From an uncultured Solirubrobacteraceae bacterium (lineage in GTDB: Bacteria; Actinomycetota; Thermoleophilia; Solirubrobacterales; Solirubrobacteraceae), in the NCBI GenBank assembly GCA_955652345.1, contig CATPBV010000070.1:1-11588 (forward strand): 11,588 nucleotides of DNA. Reading direction: 5' to 3'. Position 1 is the stretch's first letter. Every line of letters begins with the position of its first letter. This document shows, piece after piece, positions 1-5,441 of this stretch. The notes under the pieces were generated by a model, which worked only from the letters and a program-made list of their open reading frames with translations, ran no database searches and had not been told where the DNA came from. A program made the translations under genes and the position numbers.

Positions 1-164
1 ATCGTCGCGAGCGCCGCTTCGAGACCGTCCCAGCCGTCGACCTGCGAGTGCTTGTCGGGATCGAGGTCCTTGTAGACCGAGAAGAAGTGGCCGATCTCAG
101 CTCGCAGCTGTGCCGGTAGATCCTCGATCCGATTCACCCAGGTGTGACGCCGCCAACTGGGCGA
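1..164 (-). pseudogene. ppa: Inorganic pyrophosphatase C-terminal remnant (5'-truncated; runs off the window)
   Basis: Read on the minus strand, this stretch encodes a segment with the core IEDLPAQLRAEIGHFF, followed by SVYKDLDPDKHSQVDGWDG and then LEAALAT. It is the typical C-terminal end of family I (soluble) inorganic pyrophosphatase, which hydrolyses PPi to phosphate. The Tyr-Lys pair of YKDL matches the C-terminal active-site residues of the family (Tyr141/Lys142 in E. coli). The frame is closed by a TGA at 167-165. No pyrophosphatase sequence follows in any frame further upstream, where the GNAT gene lies instead. The N-terminal two thirds, with the metal-binding aspartates, is therefore absent and the fragment should be inactive. 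The 3' end lies outside the window. Family assignment is confident. Whether it is a true pseudogene, a rearrangement scar or an assembly join is inferred. Confidence 0.62.
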
Positions 165-175
165 TCATCCGGGGC

Positions 176-1069
176 ATGGACGTGGTGGTGACGAGAGACG
201 CTCGCGAGTTCGCCAGTCGGGCGCAGGGGTTCCTGCAGGCGCGAATCGAACGGAACATCCTCGCGACGGTGCTAAGCGACGTGCTGGACGGCCACTATCA
301 CGAACCTCCGGCGCTGTTCGGCTACGCAACCTGCGCGCATGAGCAAGTCGCCGCCGCGGCGATCCGAACGCCTCCCCGGTACATGCTCGCTAGCGACGTC
401 GATCGGTCCGCCGCGGACTCGCTGATGGACCTGTGGCTGGCCGAGGACCCGGAGCTTCCGGGCGTCGCGGGAATGCCGGAGACGACGCGAGCGATCGCGG
501 GAGCGTGGGCGGACCGAACCGGCGGAGCGGCCAGCCCCCGCATGCGGATGGCGCTTCACGACCTGATGGAGGTCAGCGATCCGCCACGACCAGCTGCGGG
601 CCACCTGCGGGACCCACGACCTGAAGAGCGGACATTGATGATCGAGTGGGTCGAGGCGTTCGGTCGCGAAGCCGGCGCTGCTCCAGTGAGGCCGGTGCAT
701 TCCGTCGTGGACGCTCGGCTCGCGGGCGGGCTGCTGTTCGTTTGGCACGATGCCAGGCCGGTGTCGCTGGTAGGCCTGAACCCTCCCGTCGCGGGGGCAG
801 TACGACTCGGCCCGGTGTTCACGCCGCCGGAGCATCGCCGCCGGGGATATGCGGGGACCGCTGTCGCTGCGGCCAGCCGGCTGGCGCTCGGGCGTGGCGC
901 GCGCACGTGCATCCTCTACACCGACCTTCTCAACCCGACGTCCAACAAGATCTACGCCGAGGTCGGCTATCGCCGCGTCGCGGACTGGGAGGAGCTCGCG
1001 TTCGAGCACGCGCAGGCGCGAGTTCGCGACAATCAAGCTCGGAACGGCGTACCGACGCCTCTTATCTGA
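176..1069 (+). CDS. GNAT-family N-acetyltransferase
   Basis: A predicted 298-residue cytoplasmic acetyltransferase that would transfer an acetyl group from acetyl-CoA to an unknown amine. The GNAT fold is in the C-terminal half. Motif A is the strand LGPVFTPPEHRRRGYAG, with the acetyl-CoA pyrophosphate loop RRRGYAG at about residues 221-227. Motif B, YTDLLNPTSNKIYAEVGY, is at about 248-265. The N-terminal half (1-145) is less typical and resembles the extra N-terminal domain of larger actinobacterial GNAT proteins. I chose the ATG at 176. The in-frame GTG at 110 would add 22 unlikely residues and run over the antisense pyrophosphatase remnant. The stop overlaps the next start (TGATG at 1067-1071), so the two genes should be translationally coupled. 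The substrate cannot be predicted. Confidence 0.85.
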   Translation: MDVVVTRDAREFASRAQGFLQARIERNILATVLSDVLDGHYHEPPALFGYATCAHEQVAAAAIRTPPRYMLASDVDRSAADSLMDLWLAEDPELPGVAGMPETTRAIAGAWADRTGGAASPRMRMALHDLMEVSDPPRPAAGHLRDPRPEERTLMIEWVEAFGREAGAAPVRPVHSVVDARLAGGLLFVWHDARPVSLVGLNPPVAGAVRLGPVFTPPEHRRRGYAGTAVAAASRLALGRGARTCILYTDLLNPTSNKIYAEVGYRRVADWEELAFEHAQARVRDNQARNGVPTPLI

Positions 1070-1938
1070 TGCAGCGCTTAGCCAAGGTTTCACTCGAGCT
1101 CGACAGCCGGCCTGGATGTGTGACGCTGGTGCGGGCGATGCTGTCGGCGACGTCCGAGACCCTGGGATTCGAGCCAGAGCTGCTCGACGATCTGAAGACG
1201 GCGGTCAGCGAGGCGTGCAACAACGTCGTCGTTCACGCCTACGACGGCGGGGCCGGTCCGTTGTTGGTGGCGCTGGAGGTGCAGGACGACACCGTTGGCG
1301 TGGTGGTCCGTGACCGGGGCAAGGGCATCCAGCAGCTCACCCCGTCAGACGAGCGAATGGGGGTGGGCCTCGCGGTGATGAGCGCTCTGTCCGACCGGGT
1401 CGAGTTCACCGGCGCCAGCGAGGGCGGAACCGAGGTACGAATGCAGTTCTCCGGCCGGTCGTTCGCGCACGCTGCTCTGGCTGGCTCGGACGCCCCGGCG
1501 GCCGACGAGATGCCGAGCAGCAGCCTTTCCGGCTACATCTCCGTAACCCTTGCCCCGGTGGGACTGCTCGCCGGGGTGATGGGTCGTGTCGCCCGGGCGC
1601 TTGCGGCGAGCACGCGTTTCTCGTTCGATCGGTTCTCCGACATCTACCTGATCTCCGATGCGATCGCCGCCCATGCGGAGCTAGCAGCCAGCGCCGGCTG
1701 GATCAGCTTCGCTCTCGATGCCGACGACGGGAAGCTCGAGCTCAGGGTCGGACCGCTGCGCTCCGGCAGCGGGGCCCGGCTCGAGGAGGAGGCAGGCCCG
1801 GCGCGTCCACGCTCGCCGCTGGGGATGCTCGTCGACGAGCTGGTCGTCGAACGAGGCGAGGACGCCGAGACCTTACGCGTGGTGCTGGGCGATCGGCGGG
1901 GGGAGTCGGCGGGGGAGCCCGGTCCGGCCGATCACTGA
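1069..1938 (+). CDS. RsbW-like anti-sigma-type ATP-binding protein with duplicated HATPase fold
   Basis: A 289-residue protein. Residues 1-130 form a HATPase_c_2 domain of the RsbW/SpoIIAB serine-kinase type. The N-box is EACNNVVVHAY (48-58), the G1 box is RDRGKGI (81-87) and the G2 box is GVGLAVMSALSD (98-109). Such proteins bind and hold sigma factors and phosphorylate anti-sigma-factor antagonists. Residues about 152-277 look like a second copy of the fold: a strand, then FSFDRFSDIYLISDAIAAHA, then SPLGMLVDELVVER. In it the N-box Asn and the glycine-rich G1 loop are missing, so this half should not bind ATP and may serve in dimerisation or partner binding. The start ATG overlaps the GNAT stop. 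The 3' end overlaps the convergent fabH-like gene by 7 bp (1932-1938). No sigma factor or antagonist is next to it, so its partner is unknown. Confidence 0.82.
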   Translation: MQRLAKVSLELDSRPGCVTLVRAMLSATSETLGFEPELLDDLKTAVSEACNNVVVHAYDGGAGPLLVALEVQDDTVGVVVRDRGKGIQQLTPSDERMGVGLAVMSALSDRVEFTGASEGGTEVRMQFSGRSFAHAALAGSDAPAADEMPSSSLSGYISVTLAPVGLLAGVMGRVARALAASTRFSFDRFSDIYLISDAIAAHAELAASAGWISFALDADDGKLELRVGPLRSGSGARLEEEAGPARPRSPLGMLVDELVVERGEDAETLRVVLGDRRGESAGEPGPADH

Positions 1939-2942
1939 GCCGTCCGCCACTCCACGACGGTTGCCCCCCAGGTGAACCCGGCGCCGAACGCCGCCAGCAG
2001 CACCCGATGACCTGACCGCAGCCGTCCTTCGGCCTCCGCCACGGACAGGGCGATCGGCAAGGTGGCGGCGGAGGAGTTGGCAAAGCGCTCTACGTAGTCC
2101 ACGACACGCTCGGGAGGGAGCCTAAGCCGCTCGCCGACGGCGCGAATGATGCGGGAGTTCGCCTGGTGGTAGACGAACAGATCGATGTCGGCCGCACCGA
2201 GGCCGCAGGCGGTGAGCGCCTCGTCCGTGACCGCCGTGAGGCAGCGCACGGCCGCACGGAAGGTGTCCGGGCCGTTCATCCACACGCGCCCGCCGCGCTC
2301 GAGCCGGATCAGCTCAGCTCCCGAGCGATCCGTGTGCATATGAACCGGACCGATCCGTCCGTCGGCCTGATCGGTCGCGCGGATCACGGCCGCGCCGGCG
2401 CCGTCGGCAAACAGCGGCGCCGTGTCGCGATCGGTCAGGTCGAGCAGCCGCGAGAGCAGGTCCGCGCCGATCACGAGCACCTGCCGGGCTCGGCCGGATT
2501 CGATCTGGCCACATGCGATCGCGAGGCCCGCGAGCCATCCGGTGCACGCGGCGCCGACGTCGAGCGCGGCAACGCCCTCGGCGCCGAGGAGACCCGCGAC
2601 CAGCGGAGCCGCGTTGGGGCTCATCTCATCCGCGGTCGAGGTCGCGACGACGACCAGATCGAGCTCATCTGGCCGGGTCCCGGCGCGTGCGAGCGCTTCC
2701 CGCCCCGCTCTGGCGGCGAGGTCGCTGAGCCGGTCGCCAGGGTCCGCCCACGGGCGCGTGTGAGTCCCGGTCCGCCGGGCGATCCAGGATTCCTCCACGC
2801 CGAGGCGCGATGCGATCTCGGTGTTCGAGACGCGGCGCTCGGGGACGGCCATCCCCACGGCGGTGATCGTTGCGCCGACTGAATGCTGCGCTTCGCCGCC
2901 ACCCGGACCCGCCAGTGAGGCGTCGGGGGCGAGCTCGGTCAA
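1932..2942 (-). CDS. fabH: Beta-ketoacyl-ACP synthase III (FabH-type)
   Basis: A 336-residue thiolase-fold condensing enzyme. FabH proteins join acetyl-CoA or a branched acyl-CoA to malonyl-ACP to start fatty acid synthesis; related enzymes prime polyketide chains or make other acyl products. The full catalytic triad is visible: Cys133 in GAACTGW, His259 in VYHQAN and Asn289 in FANSSAAT. The family's C-terminal GAGFTWGA (320-327) is also present. Length is slightly above the usual 310-330 because of a non-conserved N-terminal 20 residues. The TTG start at 2942 is preceded by AGGGA, which overlaps the TAG stop of the copper-protein gene 7 bp upstream. An internal ATG (residue 31) would cut into the first core strand. 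Co-transcription with the secreted copper enzyme is likely and odd, so a dedicated role rather than the housekeeping one is possible. Confidence 0.88.
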   Translation of the reverse strand: MTELAPDASLAGPGGGEAQHSVGATITAVGMAVPERRVSNTEIASRLGVEESWIARRTGTHTRPWADPGDRLSDLAARAGREALARAGTRPDELDLVVVATSTADEMSPNAAPLVAGLLGAEGVAALDVGAACTGWLAGLAIACGQIESGRARQVLVIGADLLSRLLDLTDRDTAPLFADGAGAAVIRATDQADGRIGPVHMHTDRSGAELIRLERGGRVWMNGPDTFRAAVRCLTAVTDEALTACGLGAADIDLFVYHQANSRIIRAVGERLRLPPERVVDYVERFANSSAATLPIALSVAEAEGRLRSGHRVLLAAFGAGFTWGATVVEWRTAQ

Positions 2943-2949
2943 CGGATCC

Positions 2950-4542
2950 CTACCCGATGACCCTGAACACCCCGCGCATGAACGGGTGGATCCGGCAGAA
3001 GAACGTATACGTGCCGGGCCGCAGGTTGCCGGGCGTTGACCAGGTCAGCGTCCCGACGGCGGGAAGCCAGGGACCGAGCTGGCCGGAGTCGAAGCCGGCG
3101 GCATCGGCAAGCGGATAGGACATCGCTCCGTTCCGGTTGCACGGATCCTTGCACGAGGTGACGCTGTGGAAGATCGACTTCGAATACAACGTCGGTGGGC
3201 TGATCAGGCTGTCGAGCCCAAGCGAGCCGCCGACGGGGCCGGGTGCTGGATACGCATCCGCGTTGATGAACCTGAGCGACTGGCCCGCGTGGATCGTCGG
3301 CATGCAGCGCTGCCGTCCCGTTGCTGTGAAATCGCCTGGGTGGTACGTGAACTTCAGGATGACGACCTTCTTCGGATGGCAGGCGCGGAAGGAGTTCGGG
3401 TTGATGCCGAGTGAGAATTGCCCGCCGTTGTCGTTGTTCTGCGGGTAGTAGCCGTGCGTGATGTGCCCGCGCTGATCGAGCTTGTGGGTGAACGGATCGA
3501 CTCCCGTCTGGTCGTTGTATGCCTCCCATACCACCATGATCCCCATCACCTCGTACCACGAGGCCCTGCGGGTGTCATACGTGGCGCTGACCCGCAGTGT
3601 GTCTCCGGATTTGACGCTGGGCCGCCAGTCGGGAGCGGTGGCCGTCATCGCCAGGTTCCACGAGATCGGGCCGCGCTTGTCGAAGTAGTGAGCGTGCGAG
3701 CGGAACAGCCGGACCGAGCCCGGCACCAGGCCGGGGGCCGCTCCGTGGCCCGGAGACGCGCCCTGCCGCATCATGTCGAGCTCGTCCCACAGGCCACCAG
3801 GGTGGACGTGTCCGGCGGTGGCGATCAAGGTTCCCGCGTGGTCGACGGGGAAGACGTTCAGCGCCCGTCCGGCGCCACCGTACGGGTTGCCCGCCATGTC
3901 GGGATACGTGAACTGGCCGCCGCGGCCGCTCTGCTGCGCCACGTTGTACACGGGGTAGAGGTGCCCGGCCTGGACGTCCATCCAGATCGGGTGCACGGGC
4001 GTGATCGTGCGTGCCAACGACGAGGACATCGGCACGAAGTCCATGTCGTACGTGATGTAGACCGTGTACGCCTGCGCCGTGAGGTTGTGGATCATGTAGT
4101 TGAGGACCCACCAGTCATGGGCGCCGACCGGGTAGCCGTAGCCCTTGGGCATCGAGAAGATCGTCTTCTCCTCGCCAACCGCCATGAATGGATAGAAGCC
4201 GCCGTATGCGCTGATCCCCGCTCCCTCGCCGGCCGTACCGTTGCTCAGCCAGACCCCGTGGTGCAGGTGGATGAAGCTGACCGGTGGAATCGCGCCGCAG
4301 CAGTGCCCGCGCTTCGCATAGCGGAGGTTCGGGGCTACCCGGATCATGTATCCGTCCTGCGTCGGCTTCGGCACCTTGTTCCACTGGAGCAGGATCAGGT
4401 TGGCGCCCGGCGTGACCACGTAGGGCCCTGCGGCGAAGTGCAGGTGCTCGATGCAGCAGCTAGAGGATGCCGCAGCGGATGGCGCGAACAACGCCAACGC
4501 GCTGAGCACGCCTACGAAAGCACCGACAACTCCTCGCCTCAT
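2950..4542 (-). CDS. Secreted PHM-like copper monooxygenase fused to an amicyanin-like cupredoxin domain
   Basis: A 530-residue exported protein with a signal peptide (about 1-26, ending APSAAAS). Residues about 35-345 align by eye with peptidylglycine alpha-hydroxylating monooxygenase (PHM). PHM's HHMLLFG corresponds to HLHHGVWLS (His94/95). LPKGVGFRVG corresponds to MPKGYGYPVG (131-140). FVLQVHYGD corresponds to WVLNYMIHNLT (His152). HTHHLGK corresponds to GHVHPGG (His245/247). The PHM methionine segment corresponds to EVMGIMVVW (Met333), after the shared GDTL strand. All six ligands of the CuH and CuM sites therefore seem present. Residues about 390-530 are a cupredoxin with type 1 copper ligands His459 (FHSVT), Cys516, His519 and Met522 in CRIHPFMRG, as in amicyanin. 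The ATG at 4542 has a strong GGGAGGAG site. Inference: an extracytoplasmic O2-dependent hydroxylase with a built-in electron-transfer domain; substrate unknown. Confidence 0.8.
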   Translation of the reverse strand: MRRGVVGAFVGVLSALALFAPSAAASSSCCIEHLHFAAGPYVVTPGANLILLQWNKVPKPTQDGYMIRVAPNLRYAKRGHCCGAIPPVSFIHLHHGVWLSNGTAGEGAGISAYGGFYPFMAVGEEKTIFSMPKGYGYPVGAHDWWVLNYMIHNLTAQAYTVYITYDMDFVPMSSSLARTITPVHPIWMDVQAGHLYPVYNVAQQSGRGGQFTYPDMAGNPYGGAGRALNVFPVDHAGTLIATAGHVHPGGLWDELDMMRQGASPGHGAAPGLVPGSVRLFRSHAHYFDKRGPISWNLAMTATAPDWRPSVKSGDTLRVSATYDTRRASWYEVMGIMVVWEAYNDQTGVDPFTHKLDQRGHITHGYYPQNNDNGGQFSLGINPNSFRACHPKKVVILKFTYHPGDFTATGRQRCMPTIHAGQSLRFINADAYPAPGPVGGSLGLDSLISPPTLYSKSIFHSVTSCKDPCNRNGAMSYPLADAAGFDSGQLGPWLPAVGTLTWSTPGNLRPGTYTFFCRIHPFMRGVFRVIG

Positions 4543-4545
4543 CGG

Positions 4546-4553
4546 CTCCTCCC
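4546..4553 (-). promoter_or_regulatory. Ribosome binding site of the copper-enzyme gene
   Basis: On the minus strand GGGAGGAG lies 3 bases before the ATG at 4542. It is the strongest Shine-Dalgarno match in the window and it fixes the start codon. Confidence 0.75.
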
Positions 4554-4562
4554 GGCTTGGGG

Positions 4563-4576
4563 AAACGGCGCCGTTT
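4563..4576. promoter_or_regulatory. Perfect 14-bp palindrome, candidate operator
   Basis: AAACGGCGCCGTTT is identical to its reverse complement and lies 20 bp upstream of the copper-enzyme ATG. On the minus strand it is directly preceded by TTAAAT (4582-4577), a 4/6 match to a -10 box. Transcription would then start inside the palindrome, where a bound repressor would block it. A palindrome with no loop fits a dimeric regulator site better than an RNA hairpin. The regulator is not known, and the -10 call is weak because no clear -35 is seen. Confidence 0.4.
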
Positions 4577-4616
4577 ATTTAATCAGGTTTGAGTGGCGGC
4601 TTGGTACCGGGCCGAG

Positions 4617-4706
4617 CTACCAGGCCTGGCCGCTCCCGCAATGCGGGCACTCAACCGACGTGGACACCGCCGCCTGAAACACGAAGCCGCATCCGCACGA
4701 GTACAA
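4617..4706 (-). CDS. Very small zinc-ribbon protein (29 residues)
   Basis: The minus strand encodes a compact Cys4 metal-binding motif: CGCGFVF, eleven residues, then CPHCGSGQAW at the end (Cys4, Cys6, Cys20, Cys23). This knuckle pair is typical of small zinc ribbons. I chose the TTG at 4706 because GGAGG (4719-4715) lies 8 bases upstream. The frame stays open up to a TTG at 4871, with an ATG at 4853, which would give 78-84 residues. The added part is arginine-rich and low in complexity and has no site-like sequence before it, so it looks non-coding. The gene points toward the copper enzyme, with 74 bp between them. Function is unknown; metal sensing or delivery would be speculation. Confidence 0.5.
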   Translation of the reverse strand: MYSCGCGFVFQAAVSTSVECPHCGSGQAW

Positions 4707-4714
4707 CGCGTGGT

Positions 4715-4719
4715 CCTCC
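4715..4719 (-). promoter_or_regulatory. Ribosome binding site supporting the short zinc-ribbon start
   Basis: GGAGG on the minus strand, 8 bases before the TTG at 4706. It favours the 29-residue reading over the longer ones. Confidence 0.4.
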
Positions 4720-4899
4720 GGGGGCCCGCCGTGCCGGCGGGGAGACTGAGCCGCCTCCGCGCGGGCCGGTGACCGATCGCGGCCGTGTCCGTTATGCCTC
4801 GTGCGGCGCCGGAGCTTGAGGTCCCCTGACTTGCGTCCAACTTTCACGTCCATAGCAAGTAACGCTCTCAACGGCGATTGGTTTCGCGACCCGGGCCGA

Positions 4900-4927
4900 T
4901 TGTCCTTGGCGCTAACGCGACGCTAAT
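4900..4927 (+). promoter_or_regulatory. Possible promoter of the ccm block
   Basis: TTGTCC (4900-4905), a 16-bp spacer, then GCTAAT (4922-4927). Each box matches 4/6 of the sigma-70 consensus. It faces ccmE and would give a 5' leader of about 105 bases containing the two GC hairpins. Weak evidence in a GC-rich region. Confidence 0.25.
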
Positions 4928-5016
4928 CGGGGGGCGGGCCGCCGGCGTCGGGCCAGGCGGCCCGTCGAGGGTAATCGGGGGCGGCCGCCGGCCCCGGGCC
5001 CGGCGGCTCGTCCAGG
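4924..5016 (+). repeat. Tandem duplicated GC-rich hairpin unit upstream of ccmE
   Basis: Two adjacent copies of a unit of about 46 bp, each starting TAATCGGGGG and ending in a CGTC(G/C)AGG-like sequence: 4924-4970 and 4972-5016. Each forms its own hairpin. Copy 1 has GGGCCGCC (4936-4943) with GGCGGCCC (4956-4963). Copy 2 has GCCGCCGG (4984-4991) with CCGGCGGC (5000-5007). The stems use different registers of the same repeat, so pairing survived the divergence. They fill most of the 335-bp gap between the zinc-ribbon gene and ccmE. Neither is followed by a T-run, so they are not classical terminators. They could act in the ccmE leader or as DNA sites. The rest of the gap shows no gene. Confidence 0.55.
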
Positions 5017-5041
5017 GGCTTGTGGGAGAATGCCAGCAGGC

Positions 5042-5440
5042 ATGGATCCATCCCGTAAGCGCGCCATTCGCCTCACGGTTGCGCTCTCCGCCGCGCTGCT
5101 GCTGGCCTCGGCACTGATCTATACGAGCTTCACCGCGGGCAACCCCGAGCTGACCGCGAGCCAGCTTCTGAAGCACGCCCAGCCCGGCCAGTCGTACATC
5201 CTCGCCGGCACGGTGCTCAGCGGAATCCAGCATGACGGCACGGCGCTGCTGTTCCGGGTGCGCGATCCGAAGCTCAGACTCTCGGTCCCGGTCCGCTACA
5301 CCGGGATCGTGCCCGATCCATTCGCCGCCGGACGAGGCGTCCTGGTCACCGTGCACGAGCAGGGCTCGACCTTCATCGGCGAGCCGAACTCGCTGACCAC
5401 CAAGTGCCCCTCCAAGTATCAGGCCGCGGCGGCCACCTGA
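5042..5440 (+). CDS. ccmE: Cytochrome c maturation heme chaperone CcmE, CxxxY variant
   Basis: A 132-residue membrane-anchored heme chaperone of cytochrome c maturation system I. CcmE takes heme from CcmC/CcmAB outside the membrane and passes it to the CcmF/CcmH ligase. An N-terminal anchor helix (about residues 11-31) follows the basic MDPSRKRAIR. An OB-fold-like body with VPVRYTGIVPDPFAAG comes next. The C-terminal heme-binding site reads TKCPSKY. The usual heme-binding histidine of HxxxY is replaced by cysteine, giving CxxxY, the variant known from archaea and some other bacteria. The ATG at 5030 is in frame, but I prefer 5042 because MDPSRKR matches the family start. The GGGAG at 5024-5028 is not well spaced for either. 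The next gene starts one base after the stop (TGA-G-ATG). Confidence 0.88.
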   Translation: MDPSRKRAIRLTVALSAALLLASALIYTSFTAGNPELTASQLLKHAQPGQSYILAGTVLSGIQHDGTALLFRVRDPKLRLSVPVRYTGIVPDPFAAGRGVLVTVHEQGSTFIGEPNSLTTKCPSKYQAAAAT

Positions 5441-5441
5441 G

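Noticed and set aside
646..1068. N-terminal extension of the RsbW-like protein (141 extra codons)
   Set aside because: It overlaps the whole C-terminal GNAT domain in another frame. The ATG at 1069, overlapping the GNAT stop, gives a normal HATPase start.
272..1093. Minus-strand open frame of 273 codons
   Set aside because: It lies opposite the GNAT gene and its product is arginine- and proline-rich without motifs. It also does not continue the pyrophosphatase fragment.
3418..4677. Long plus-strand open frame (419 codons) opposite the copper enzyme
   Set aside because: It is the antisense shadow of a gene with clear motifs on the minus strand. Its translation is rich in Arg, Val, Asp and His with no fold pattern or start signal.
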